Shown here in pieces: positions 27,345 through 39,979 of a stretch of 64,000 nucleotides of DNA. The DNA lies in NCBI RefSeq assembly GCF_950295315.1, contig NW_026647281.1, forward strand, positions 30,399 through 94,398, given 5' to 3'. The position numbers were made by a program, and so were the translations under genes. The stretch is from Erinaceus europaeus. Its lineage: Eukaryota; Chordata; Mammalia; Eulipotyphla; Erinaceidae. The number at the start of each line of letters is the position of its first letter. Positions within the stretch are counted from its first letter, which is position 1. Below the pieces are notes generated by a model. It did no database searches. It had not been told where the DNA came from and saw nothing but the letters and a program-made list of their open reading frames with translations.

Positions 27345-28650
27345 GTATGTATTTATTTATTGCATCCAGGGTCACTGCCGGTGCTCAATACATATACCTG
27401 GAATCCACTGCTCCTGCAGACCATTTATTCTCCTTTTGCTGCCTTTGTTCCTTGATCACTGTTGTGCTTCTTCTTATTGTTGTTGTTGTTACTGTCCTTA
27501 CATAGGACAGAGAGAAAGGGATAGGGGAGGGGAAAGTCAGAGGTGGAAGAGAAAGCACCCCTGAAGATCTGTTTCACCCCCTGTAAAGCTACTCCCCTGC
27601 AGGTGGGGGTCTGGGGGCCATACCGCAGATCCTTCTGCCTGTCCCCTCATTTGCTCCACCACCTCTTAACCCTCTGACCTTCCGCCCAACCTCCCTGGAT
27701 TTCCTTTTTACAGCACTAAGACCTGTCTATTTTTTGAATCCTCAATATCCTGAGGATCAGTCTTGGAAATAGTGTCATGAGAAGACACAGGGGGATCTCT
27801 GGAATCAGAGAGCGCCTGGAACAGCAGCTGGGGCTCTAGAGCCAGGGCATGGTCCATCTACCCATCCACCCTCCACGGAGTCCACCTGCCTGCAACTTGG
27901 TCCTGCTCCCTCCCAAAAAGATTTTTCCCTTGTTTCACTGAGAAACAGGCATCACACAGGAGAGTCAGCCAGTGGAAAAAAAAAAAAAGCCTTTTATTTT
28001 TTTTTTTTACCCTACTGATGGACCAGCTTCTGGGAAGTACAGGTTTTGAACCTGAAAACACTGTCTGCCTCTGCCTGTCTCTGAGTACACTGGAGGAGCC
28101 ACTGCCCCAGGCAGTCCTTGTGCTCAGAGTGGGGTGTTTTCGCCAGTCCTAGGCTTGCACAGCGCACTTGGGATTGGGTTGCCTGAGATCCAAATGTTAC
28201 ATTGTAGATTGTTTGCAGTTCCGGCTCCCCAGGACATTGGACAGACCCAACTCCTCTGGGGATACCCAGAGAAAAAGACTCTTCCCATCCTTAGTGCAAA
28301 TGGAGTGGAGGGGGAGGGGAGAGATGTGCATGTGTGGGATACTCATGCCCAGGTGTGTGTGAGGGGCCCTGACAGGGGGTAGAAGGGGGTTGAGGGGCAG
28401 AAGGAGACTGTTTGGGGGGCAGGCTGCAGGCAGGGGAGCCCCTGAATAGGTGCAGGGCTGTGTGTGCCTGTGGTGGCAGGGCGTTAGGGCAGGTCCCCCT
28501 GCAGGATGGTGAAGATGGCAGCTGGGCTGGCCCAGGGCCCCCAGGGCTGGAGGGCAGCAGCAGGCTGGCAGGAAAGGAGGCAAACAGTAGATGACAGTTG
28601 GGGAGCTGGGGGACAGGGGGCAAGGGGAAAAGGGGGCATCCTTGCGGAGG
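24582..28650 (+). repeat. Macrosatellite unit U7 (type A)
   Basis: Complete unit, 4069 bases. Its 5' half is essentially a copy of U4 at an offset of 12348 bases, with the same private variants. Its TA tract is long and nearly pure (27299-27350), and its T-run near 28000 is short and interrupted. Confidence 0.97.
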
Positions 28651-31353
28651 AGGGGGAGGGGGCTGGACTGGAGAGTGGGTGGAGCTGGAGGCAGGCAGGT
28701 CCCAAGAATCAGGAACTGACAGGGCCAGATACCTGCACCCACCCACTGGATAGCAGCTGCAGCAGCCAGAGCAGCAGCCCTGGCTTGCCTAGGCCAAGGG
28801 CCCTGAGTGAGTCCCTCTGAGGATGAGGAAGGGGACGGGGAGGGGTAGAGGGAGGGGGAGGAGGGCCGCTGTCAGCAGGCAACGGGGTCTACAGGGGCCT
28901 CCACTATGGAGGCCTGTGTCCAGGTGGCTGCCCGCCAGAACCGGGGCAGCTCAGGGCTCCCAGGGCCCTGGGGGGTGTCTGTGGGTTGGGGGCTGTCAGT
29001 CAGTCAGTCTGTCTGTGTGTCAGTGCACTTGCTTGGACATGGGCCTGGCGGCCCTTGGACCCCAGCCCTGGGCTGTCAGATGCCGGCCCCGCCCCCGGAC
29101 ACGCCCCCACCGTGCCCCTTGCATCAGAGCCCTGCCCACCTGCGCTGGCTTTTGCCTGGGGCTCTGGCTCTGGTGGCTGGCCACCACAACTCAGATCAAG
29201 TTCAGGGTGGGTGTCATGGCTGCTGCCACCACCACTGCCTCCCTAGGGGTCAACTGGGTGGGCGGGGTCCTCGTGGCCTAGCAACCTCTCGAGCCCTCTG
29301 TGATGTCCCCCCCCAGGATTCTGTGTGCATGCGCACTGGCACTGGGCAGCCCAACTGTCCTGCCACTATGTCAGGCGGCAGCAAGCAGACCCCTGGGCCC
29401 TGGCACCGAGGGACCGAAGAACGGGAGGACAGCGCTGACCGACGACGGACCTCGGGGCTGGCAGCCAAGAGAGCAAAGGAGGAGGTGCGCCCAGGTGCCA
29501 GGGAACCGGGCTACAGCTACCTACATGCCTGCCTGCCTTGCTGGATGCCGGTATGCTACCTCTGTCCATGTGGGTTTCTCAGTTCCTCTCCTGTCCTCTA
29601 CTGTTCTCTCCTGTCCTCTCCTGTCGTCTACTGTTCTCTACTGTCCTCTCCTCTCCTCTCCTCTCCTGTCCGCTCCTCTCCTCTTTTCTCTACTCACTTC
29701 CGGGTGCCCTGATCACCAGCTAGAGCGCTTTTGACATTTCACCTGTGACAGCTGCCCACACCCCCCCTCCGCGTCCCTGACGTGACCCAGCTCACAGGCT
29801 CACCTGCTCACCCCACCCACACCCACACGCCCCACCACATTCCCTGGATCAGCTCCTCTGCCCTATTCAGCCAAACTACCCAGTTGGCAACGTATCTGTG
29901 CAGGCTTGACTGTCTTTATCATTCAAGGTTATATCTCCTTTTGTACTTAGCTTGGTTGATTGTCGATGGATAGTTGGATGGATGGATGGATGGATGGATG
30001 GAAGGATCGAGTGATGCACGGGTTGATCGATTGGTTTTGTAGAGGCAGAGAGCCATCTAGGGGTACTTGAGACCTCTGGCATAAGAGCCCTTGTCTTCTG
30101 TCGAATGTAAAACATTAACACCTCAATAAATAAATGAATAAATGTATTAAATAAACTGGGTTAAAAAAAACGCGGTGTCTTTTCCCTTTCTGAATATGGT
30201 ATGCTGTGAGGATCATAATAAGGAAAGCATTGTTCTGAGCAGCCCCTTGAAATATTGGGATATTTCATTTTGCCTTCTTCTTCTTCTTCTTCTTCTTCAT
30301 CTTCTTTTTTTTTCTTTGCTTTCTATTATCTTGATTTATTTTTTGGAATGGACAGTCAAGAATTGAGAGGCAAGGGAGGGATAGAGATTTTGAGAACCAG
30401 AGAGATACCTGCATCACATCTGCACCACTTGTAAAGATTTCCCACTGCAGGTCGGAACCATGGTCTTGAACCCAGGTCCTCCTACAGTTTAACATGAGTG
30501 CTTAACCAGGTGAGGCACCACCTGCTAAGCTTAATGTGACATTTTTTTAGCAATGAAAAGAAATTCTCTTGGCTAGGTAAGAAACAAATAAGATAAATAT
30601 AAGTAAATAAAAGTGCTTTTACGTTTACACAGCGGAAACACACACTGGGACATATTCTTGTATAATACTTGTATTATTTATTAATTTATTTATTGCCACA
30701 AAGGGTTATTGCCATAGCGCATTGCCAGTACCACTAATCCAGTGGTCCTATGTTCCATTGTTCCCCTTTTGCTGCCCTTGTGTCTTGAATATTGTGGTTA
30801 TTAATAATATTATTATTGTCGTTGTGATAGTTACTGTCCTTGCGGAGAACAGAGAAAAATGGAAAGAGGAGGTTAAAGAGAGATGGGGGAGAGAAAGATA
30901 GGCCCCCTGAAGATCTGCTTCACTAAATAAATAAAGCACATTTTCATTTGACTCAGTAGAAACACAGAGACAAGTATACATGTATAATTCCTGCATTTTT
31001 TATTTATGTATTCTTTATCTAATGACTATTTGATTGACTTATTGATTGCCTCCAGGGTTATTGTCAGGGCTAGGGGCCTGCACCACGAACCCACTGCTCC
31101 TGCAGACCATGTTTTCCCCTTTGGCTGCCCTTGTTACCTGAACTTTGTTGTGATTATTCTTATCGTTGTTGTTGCTGTTACTGTCCTTGCATAGGACAGA
31201 AAGGGAGAGAGGAGTGGAAACACAGAAGGGTGAGAGAAAGGTAGACCCCTGCAGGTCTGCTTCACTAGATAAACAAAAAGCATGTACATTTATTTACAAA
31301 GTGGATACACGGACACATGTGTACATGTATATTACCTCTATATTTTCTCTATG

Positions 31354-31396
<43 letters not shown>

Positions 31397-32350
31397 TTAT
31401 TTATTGCATCCGGGGTCACTGCCGGTGCTCGATACATATACCTGGAATCCACTGCTCCTGCAGACCATTTATTCTCCTTTTGCTGCCCTTGTTCCTTGAT
31501 CACTGTTGTGCTTCTTCTTATTGTTGTTGTTGTTACTGTCCTTACATAGGACAGAGAGAAAGGGATAGGGGAGGGGAAAGTCAGAGGTGGAACAGAAAGA
31601 ACCCCTGAAGATCTGCTTCACCCCCTGTAAAGCTACTCTCCTGCAGGTGGGGGTCTGGGGGCCATACTGCAGATCCTTATGCCTGTCCATTTGTTTCCTC
31701 CACCACCTCTTAACCCTCTGACATTCCACCCAACCTCCCTGGATTTCCTTTTTACAGCAATATGACCTGTCTATTTTTTGAATCCTCAATATCCTGAGGA
31801 TCAGTCTTGGAAATAGTGTCATGAGAAGACACAGGGGGATCTCTGGAATCCTAGAGCGCCTGGAACAGCAGCTGGGGCTCTAGAGCCAGGGCATGGTCCA
31901 TCTACCCATCCACCCTCCACGGAGTCCACCTGCCTGCAACTTGGTCCTGCTCCCTCCCAAAAAGATTTTTCCCTTGTTTCACTGAGAAACAGGCATCACA
32001 CAGGAGAGCCAGGCAGTGGAAAAAAAAAAAGCATTTTTTTTTTAACCCTACTGATGGACCAGCTTCTGGGAAGTACAGGTTTTGAACCTGAAAACGCTGT
32101 CTGCCTCTGCCTGTCTCTGAGTCCACTGGAGGAGCCACTGCCCCAGGCAGTCCTTGTGCTCAGAGTGGGGTGTTTTCGCCAGTCCTAGGCTTGCACAGCG
32201 CACTTGGGATTGGGTTGCCTGAGATCCAAATGTTACATTGTAGATTGTTTGCAGTTCCGGCTCCCCAGGACATTGGACAGACCCAACTCCTCTGGGGATA
32301 CCCAGAGAAAAAGACTCTTCCCATCCTTAGTGCAACTGGAGTGGAGGGGG
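28651..32350 (+). repeat. Macrosatellite unit U8 (type A, 3' end deleted)
   Basis: Follows U7 in phase but loses about 490 bases at its 3' end. At 32350 the sequence jumps from gtggaggggg (within exon-like segment X) directly to tgagtccctctgag, which normally lies near the start of the following unit. It has a private ccacaactcag change near 29184. Most of X is lost. Confidence 0.93.
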
Positions 32351-32859
32351 TGAGTCCCTCTGAGGGTGAGGAAGGGGAGGGGGAGAGGTAGAAGCAGGGG
32401 TAGGTGGGCTGCTGTCAGCAGGCAATGGGGTCTACAGGGGCCTCCACTATGGAGGCCTGTCTCCAGGTGGCTGCCCGCCAGATCCGGGGCAGCTCAGGGC
32501 TCCCAGGGCCCTGGGGGGTGTCTGAGGCTTGGGGGCTGTCAGTCAGTCAGTCTCTCTGTGTGTCAGTGCACTTGCTTGGACAGGGGCCTGGCGGCCCTTG
32601 GACCCCAGCCCTTGGCTGTCAGATGACGGCCCCGCTCCCGGACACGCCCCCACCGTGCCCCTTGCCTCAGAGCCCTGCCCACCTGTGCTGGCTTTGGCCT
32701 GGGGCTCTGGCTCTGGTGGCTGGCCACCACACCTCAGATCAAGTTCAGGGTGGGTGTCATGGCTGCTGCCACCACCACTGCCTCCCTAGGGCTCAACTGG
32801 GTGGGCGGGGTCCTCGTGGCCTAGCAACCTCTCTGTGATGTCCCCCGCCCAGGATTCTT

Positions 32860-32871
32860 TGCGCATGCGCA
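32860..32871. promoter_or_regulatory. Perfect NRF1-type palindrome (U9)
   Basis: tgcgcatgcgca matches the known NRF1 consensus YGCGCAYGCGCR on both strands. U1-U8 carry tgtgcatgcgca at the same place, consistent with a CpG-to-TpG change. U10 has lost the motif. Confidence 0.5.
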
Positions 32872-33887
32872 CTGGCACTGGGCAGCCCAACTGTCCTGCC
32901 ACTATGTCAGGCAGCAGCAACCAGACCCCTGGGCCCTGGCACCGAGGGACCGAAGAACGGGAGGACAGCGCTGACCGATGACGGACCTCGGGCTGGCAGC
33001 CAAGAGAGCAAAGGAGGAGGTGCGCCCAGGAGCCAGGGAACCTGGCTACAGCTACCTACATGCCTGCCTGCCTTGCTGGATGCCGGTATGCTACCTCTGT
33101 CCATGTGGGTTTCTCAGTTCCTCTCCTGTCCTCTCCTGTCCTCTCCTGTCCTCTCCTGTCCTCTACTGTCCTCTACTGTCCTCTCCTGTCCTCTCCTCTC
33201 CTCTCCTCTCCTGTCCGCTCCTCTCTTTTCTCTACTCACTTCTGGGTGCCCTGATCACCAGCTAGAGCGCTTTTGACATTTCACCTGTGACAGCTGCCCA
33301 CACCCCCCCTCTGCATCCCTGATGTGACCCAGCTCACAGGCTCACCTGCTCACCAAACCCACACCCACACGCCCCACCACATTCCCTGGATCAGCTCCTC
33401 TGCCCTATTCAGCCAAACTGCCCAGTTGGCAACGTATCTGTGCAGGCTTGACTGTCTTTATCATTCAAGGTTATATCTCCTTTTGTACTTAGCTTGGTTG
33501 ATTGTCGATGGATAGTTGGATGGATGGATGGATGGATGGAAGGATCGAGTGATGCACGGGTTGATCGATTGGTTTTGTAGAGGCAGAGAGCCATCTAGGT
33601 GTACTTGAGACCTTTGGCATAAGAGCCCTAGTCTTCTGTCGAATGTATAACATTAACACCTCAATAAATAAATGAATAAATGTATTAAATAAACTGGGTT
33701 AAAAAAACGCGGTGTCTTTTCCCTGAAAACTCTGTCTGCCTGTCTCTGAGTCCACAGGAGGAGCCACTGCCCCAGCCAGACCTTGTGTTCAGAGTGGGGT
33801 GTTTTCACCAGTCCTAGGCTTGCACAGAGCACTTGGGACTGGGTGGCCTGAGGCCCAAATGTTACAATGTAGATGGTTTGTTTACAG

Positions 33888-34021
33888 TTCTGGCTCCCCA
33901 GGACATTGGCCAGACCCAACTCCCTCTGGGACACCCAGAGGAAAAGATTCTTCCCATCCTTAGAGAAAATGGAGTGGAGGGGGAGGGGAGAGAGGTGCAT
34001 GTGTGGGCTGCTCATGCCCAG
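33888..34021 (+). other. Exon-like segment X (type B copy in U9)
   Basis: Acceptor-like tttgtttacag, then 134 open bases, then cag/gtgtgt. The reading is APQDIGQTQLPLGHPEEK... ending VHVWAAHAQ. Despite many differences from type A, the length, frame and borders are kept. It lies 938 bases upstream of segment Y (34960), and it ends on a codon boundary, which fits Y starting on one. Confidence 0.33.
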
Positions 34022-34959
34022 GTGTGTGTGGGGGGCCATGGCAGGGGTCGGAAGGGGGTTGAGGGGCAGAAGGAGACTGGGGGGCAGGCTGCAGGCAGGG
34101 TACCCCTAAATAGGTGCAGAGTTGTGTGTGTGTGGGTGTGGTGGCAGGGGGTTAGGGCATGTCCCCTTGCTGGATGGTGAGATGGCAGCTGGGCTGGCCC
34201 AGGGTCCCCAGGGCTGGAGGACAGCAGCAGGCTGGCAGGAAAGGAGCGCAGGGAGGCACACAGTAGATGACTGTTCGGGAGCTGGGGGACAGGGGCCAAG
34301 GGGAAAAGGGGGCATCCTTGCGGAGGGGGAGGGTGCTGGACTGGAGAGTGGGTGGAGCTGGAGGCACGCAGGTCCTCCGAAGAATCAGGGACTGACAGGA
34401 CCAGATACCTGCACCCACCCACTGGATAGCAGCTGCAGCACCCAGAGCCAGCAGCCCTGAGTGAGTCCCTCTGAGGATGAGGAAGGGGAGGGGGATGGGG
34501 GGAACGAGGGCCGCTGTCAGCAGGCAATGGTGTCGACAGGGGCATCCATTATGGAGGCCTGTGTCTACGTGGCCGCCCGCCAAACCCGGGGCAGCTCAGG
34601 GCAGCTCAGGGCTCCCAGGGCCCTGGGGGCTGTCTGTGCGGCGGGGGCGGTCAGTCAGTCAGTGTGTCTGTGTGTCAGTGCACTTGCTTGGACAGGGCTT
34701 TGAAGGCCCTTGGCCCCCAGCCTTGGCTGTCAGATGCCGGCCACGCCCCCGACACACCCCCACCGCGCCCCTTACCCCCGAGCCCTGCCCACCTGTACTG
34801 GCTTTGGCCTGGGGCTCTGGCTCTGGTGGCTGGCCACCACCCCTCAGAACAAGTTCAGGGTGGGTGTCATGGTCGCCGCCTCCCTAGGGGTCAACTGGAT
34901 GGGCGGGGTCCTCGTGACCTAGCAACCTCTGGAGCCCTCTGTGATGTGCCCCCCCCCAG

Positions 34960-35213
34960 GATTCTGTGCGCTGGCGCACTGACACTGGGCAGACCAACTG
35001 CCCTGCCACTAGGTCAGGCGGCAGCGCCCAGACCCCTGTGCCCTGGCACAGAGGGACGGAAGGACTGGAGGACAGCGCTGACCGACGACAGACCTCGGGG
35101 CTGGCAGCCAAGGGAGCAAAGGAGGAAGTGCACCAGGGAGCCAGGGAGCCCAGGCCACAGCTGCCTGCATGCCTGCCTGCCTTGCTGGATGCCTGTATGC
35201 TACCTCTGTCCAG
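34960..35213 (+). other. Exon-like segment Y (type B, U10)
   Basis: A C-run plus ag acceptor at 34951-34959 precedes a 254-base open segment that ends at a strong donor-like cag/gtgggt (35211-35219). Read from its first base it starts DSVRWRTDTGQTNC, contains a charged middle (SADRRQTSGLAAKGAKEE), and ends LPACLPALLDACMLPLSR plus two bases. Its frame is compatible with an upstream X segment. Y to a downstream X is not phase-compatible, so read-through chaining of units is not predicted. No family is recognised. Confidence 0.33.
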
Positions 35214-37774
35214 GTGGGTTTCTCAGTTACTCTCCTCTCCTCTCCCCTGATCTCCTCTTCAATGCTCTCCTCTCCTCTCCTCTCCTTGCCTCGCCTCGCC
35301 TCGCCTGGCCTCTCCTATCCTCTTGTCTCTCCTCTCTTCTGGGTACCCTGCTCACCATCTTGATTGCTTCTGACATTTCACTTGTAACAGCTGCCCGCAC
35401 CCACCCCCTTCCGTGCACCTGATGTGACCCAGCTCACAGGCTCACCTGCTCACCCCACCCACACCCTTACCCCCCACCACATTCCCTGGATCAGCTCCTC
35501 TGCCCTATTCAGCCAAACTGGCCACTTGGGAATGTATCTGTGCAGGCTTGACTGTCTATCATTCAAGGTTATATCTCCTTTTGTACTTAGCTTGGTTGAT
35601 TGGTGGATGGATAGTTGGATGGATGGATAGATGGATGGATAGATGGATGGATGGATGGATGGATGAAACGATGCACGGTTGATTGATTGGTTTGGTAGAG
35701 GCAGAGAGCCATCTAGGGGTACTTGAGACCTTTGGCATCAGAGCCCTAGTCTGCTGTCGAATGTAAAACATTAACTGCTCAATAAATAAATGAATAAACT
35801 CAATAAAATTAACTAGGTCAACAAAAAACACAGTGTCTTTGCGCTTTCTGGATATGGTATGCTGTGAGGATCTTAATAAGGAAAGCATTGTCCAAAGCAG
35901 CCCCTTGAAATGTTGGGATATTTCATTTTCCCTTCTTCTTCTTCTTCTTCTTCTTCTTCTTCTTCTTCTTCTTCTTCTTCTTCTTCTTCTTCTTTTGTTT
36001 CTTTGCTTTCTATTATCTTGATTTATTTTTTGGAATGGACAGTCAGGAATCAAGAGGGAAGGGAGGGATAGAGATTTTGAGAACCAGAGAGACACGTGCA
36101 GCACTTCGGCACCACTTGTAAAGATTTCCCCCTGCAGGTGGGGACCAGGGTCTTGAACCCGGGTCCTCCTACAGTGTAACATGAGTGTTTAACCAGGTGA
36201 GGCACCACCTGCTACCCTTAATGTGACATTTGTTTTAGCAATGAAAAGAAATTCTCTTGGCTAGGTAAGAAATAAATAAAATATAAATAAATAAATAAAA
36301 GTGCTTTTACATTTACACAGTGGATACACACACTCCGACATATTCATGTATATTACCTGTACTATTTATTTATTTATTTATTTATTGCCACAAGGGGTTA
36401 TTGCCACAGCTCAGTGCCAGCACCTCGAATCCACTGCTCCTATGTTCCATTTTTTCCTCTTTTTGCTGCCCTTGTTGCTTGATTATTGTGGTTATTAACA
36501 TTATTATTGTTGTTGTTGTTGTTGTGATGGTTACTGTCCTTGTGGAGGACAGAGAAAAATGTAGAGAGGAGGGGAAAGAGAGATGGGGGAGAGAAAGATA
36601 GGCCCCCTGAAGATCTGCTTCACTAAATAAATAAAGCGCTGACATTTTACTCAGTAGAAACACAGAGAAACGTATACATGTATATTACCTGTATTTTTTA
36701 TTTATGTATTCTTTATCTGTTTCTTTATTTATTTATGCATTTATCCATTTATTGCCTCCAGGGTTATTGTCAGGGTTAGGGGCCTGCACCAGGAATCCAC
36801 TGCTCCTGCAGACCACTTTTTCCCCTTTGGCTGCCCTTGTTGCCTGATCTTTGTTGTGGTTATTATTATTTTTGTTGTTGCTGTTACTGTCCTTGCATAG
36901 GACAGAGAGAAAGGGAGAGAGGAGTGGAAAGGCAGAGGGGGTAGAGAAAGGTAGACCCCTGCAGGTCTGCTTCACTAGATAAACAAAAGTGCATGTATAT
37001 TTATTTACAAAGTGGATACACGGACGCATGTATACATGTATATTATGTGTATATTTTCTCTATGAGTTTATATATATATAAATAATAATAAATAAATATA
37101 TTTATTTATTGCTTCCAGGGTTATGCCAGTGCTTGGTGCCTGTACCAGGAATCCACTGCTCCTGCAGACCATTTATTCTCCTTTTGCTGCCCTTGTTGCT
37201 TGATCATTGTTGTGGTTCTTCTTCTTATTGTTGTTGTTGTTACTGTCCTTGCATAGGACACAGAGAAAGGGAGAGGGGAGGGGAAAGGCAAAGGGGGGAG
37301 AGAAAGATAGACCCCCTGAAGATCTGCTTCACTCCCTGTAAAGCGACTCCCCTGCAGGTGGGGGTCTGGGGGTCATTCCCTGGATTCTTCCTCCTGTCCC
37401 CTTGTTTTGTGCCACCACCACTTAACCCTCTGAGATACCGCCCAACCTCCCTGGATTTCCTTTTGACAGCAATATGACCTGTCTATTTTTTGAATCCTCA
37501 TTATCCTGAGGATCAGTCCTGGAAATAGTGTCATGAGAAGACACAGGGGGATCTCTGGTATCAGAGAGCGCCTGGAACAGCAGCTGGGGCTCTGGAGCCA
37601 GGGCATGGGGCACCTACCCATCCACCCTCCACGGAGTCCACCTGCCTGCATCTTGGTCCTGCTCCCTCCCAAAAAGATTTTTTCCCTTGTTTCACTGAGA
37701 ATCAGGCATCACACAGGAGAGTCAGGCAGCACTAATTAAAAAAATAAATAAATAAATAAATAAAAGCGGTTGTG

Positions 37775-37809
<35 letters not shown>

Positions 37810-38012
37810 ACTGAAGGACCAGCTTCTGGGAAGTACAGATTTTGAACCTGAAAACTCTGTCTGCCTGTCTCTGAGTCCACAGGAGGAGCCACTGCCCCAG
37901 CCAGACCTTGTGTTCAGAGTGGGGTGTTTTTGCCAGTCCTAGGCTTGCACAGAACACTTGGGACTGGGTGGCCTGAGGCCCAAATGTTACAATGTAGATG
38001 GTTTGTTTATAG

Positions 38013-38146
38013 TTCCGGCTCCCCAGGACATTGGCCAGACCCAACTCCCTCTGGGACACCCAGAGGAAAAGATTCTTCCCTTCCTTAGAGCAAATGGAGT
38101 GGAGGGGGAGGGGAGAGAAGTGCATGTGTGGGCTGCTCATGCCCAG
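38013..38146 (+). other. Exon-like segment X (type B, U10)
   Basis: 134 open bases between tttatag and cag/gtgtgt, reading PAPQDIGQTQLPLGHPEEK with ILPFLRANG in the middle. No Y segment follows, because the array ends at 38602 before the Y position. Confidence 0.3.
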
Positions 38147-38449
38147 GTGTGTGTGGGGGGCCATGGCAGGGGTCGGAAGGGGGTTGAGGGGCAGAAGGAG
38201 ACTGGGGGGCAGGCTGCAGGCAGGGGAGCCCCTAAATAGGTGCAGAGTTGTGTGTGTGTGGGTGTGGTGGCAGGGGGTTAGGGCTGGTCCCCTTGCTGGA
38301 TGGTGAGATGGCAGCTGGGCTGGCCCAGGGTCCCCAGGGCTGGAGGGCAGCAGCATGCTGGCAGGAAAGGAGCGCAGGGAGGCACACAGTAGATGACTTT
38401 TGGGGAGCTGGGGGACAGGGGGCTAGGGGAAAAGGGGGCATCCTTGCGG

Positions 38450-38602
38450 AGGGGGAGGGGGCTGCACTGGAGAGTGGGTGGAGCTGGAGGCATGCAGGTC
38501 CTCAGAAGAATCAGGGACTGACAGGACCAGATACCTGCACCCACCCACTGGATAGCAGCTGCAGCAGCCAGAGCCAGCAGCCCTGAGTGAGTCCCTCTGA
38601 GG
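38450..38602 (+). repeat. Macrosatellite stub U11 (array end)
   Basis: First 153 bases of another type B unit, ending at tgagtccctctgagg, where the non-array sequence gacttatctttt begins at 38603. Exactly the same break occurs at 63680/63681. Confidence 0.93.
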
Positions 38603-39979
38603 GACTTATCTTTTAATTACTAACTCTAGCTCAATTCCCACACTGGCCATAGGTTTTACTGCTAATGCGAAAGGAGTATAGTAAAGCCAGCAGTCCCTGA
38701 CTCCTGTGACTTGCCTTTGGGACCCATGAGCAGCTCTCGGGTCGCTTTAGGGGCACCCTCTTCCCATGAGTCTTGAATCCGTGTCTCACCTCCTTGAGGC
38801 TTGAACTCTGGTCCTGGCCCCTCTATGCTTGATTGAAACTGGGTCCCACTACAGCTGGCTTCAAACCACCCTTCCAGCCATAAAAGTTAGGTGGATATAT
38901 AGGCTGTGCATTTGATATGTGGACTCTCTCAAAAGCCTAGACCAAGTAGATAAGAAGCAACCAATAGCACATCTATATACAAGATACTGGGTACTGTACA
39001 GCAAACCCTAACAAAAGGAATTTTCAAAGTTAACCCAATTACCAAATAATGTGATGATAACATTAACTATCCATTGTCTTTTTGAACCCTAAGACAGCAG
39101 GAACCTCACAGCTCCACTATAGAGCCTCTACTTCCCCCAGTCCTTGAACCCTTGGATAGGGCCCACTTTACTGTATGCCTCTCCCAATCTATATCAAATA
39201 ATATTGCATCTGCCAATCTCAACCTAATCAACACAACAATTGCCACCTCAACATGCTTCACTTCAGACTGTGTCCAGAGACTTCACGTGTGGAATGACAA
39301 CCTTTCGGCTTCATTACTCGGGTGAGACCTTTCCTTTCATAGTATACTCTAATTCCTTTCATAGTATACTCTAATTCCACTCAGGTGGTTCACTTTCTAA
39401 CAAAGTCCCAAAACCTAGATATACACCAGTTTCTGTGAAAGAGAGCCTATGTTCACATGTATCCATAAACTACTGCAAAATATATACCTGAAAGCAGAAG
39501 TACACTAGAGTTTGCAGTGAGTATCCCCCTAACACTTCCTCTCCACTATTCCAAGCTTTGGGTCCATGATTGCTCAACAATTTGTTTGGCTTTGTATGTT
39601 AACTCTCATTTCAGTCACCAGGTTTTAGATGTCATCAGGATGCCAGACAGGCTTCCCTGGACTGAAGACCCCACCAATGTGTCCTGGAGCTCCAATTCCC
39701 CAGAGACCCACCCTACTAGGGAAAGAGAGAGGCAGACTTGGAGTATGGACTGACCAGTCAACGCCCATGTTCAGCGGGGAAGCAATTACAGAAGCCAGAC
39801 CTTCTACCTTCTGCAACCCACAATGACCCTGGGTCCATGCTCCCAGAGGGATAGAGAATGGGAAAGTTATCAGGGGAGGGGGTGGGTTATGGAGATTGGG
39901 TGGTGGTAATTGTGTGGAGTTGTACCTCTCCTACCCTATGGTTTTGTTAATCCTTTCTGAAATAAAAAAGAAAAAAGTA
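38603..39979 (+). mobile_element. Unclassified interspersed repeat with A-rich 3' end (array flank)
   Basis: Starts at the array break and runs to gaaataaaaaagaaaaaag. It has no significant reading frame. The 3' part (gtggagttgtacctctccta, ccctatggttttgttaatcc, then AATAAA and an A-rich tail) looks like a retroposon 3' end. I recall very similar sequences as high-copy repeats in hedgehog DNA, but the family name is not known to me. A second copy of its first 320 bases begins at 63681. A short internal duplication (tttcatagtatactctaatt twice) lies at 39345-39377. Confidence 0.6.

Larger units (their letters stand above)
32351..34323 (+). repeat. Macrosatellite unit U9: deleted A/B hybrid
   Basis: Starts in a GC-rich A-like sequence that is diverged from U1-U8 (for example gcgcatgcgc at 32861). 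At about 33724 it jumps from cggtgtcttttccct to gaaaactctgtctgcc, which skips the whole SINE-rich block of about 1.9 kb. From there to 34323 it is clearly type B (acttgggactgggtggcctgag, tgggacacccagagg). It is a deletion hybrid of about 1.97 kb at the A-to-B transition. Confidence 0.92.
34324..38449 (+). repeat. Macrosatellite unit U10 (type B, complete)
   Basis: Complete 4126-base unit with the same order of parts as type A but many substitutions and indels. It has a duplicated gcagctcag near 34590, a CCTCG-containing pyrimidine tract (35222-35345), a long CTT tract (35932-35993), less degenerate SINE blocks, and an aaat-repeat plus T-run in place of the pure A-run (37735-37803). It is the last complete unit before the array ends. 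Confidence 0.95.
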
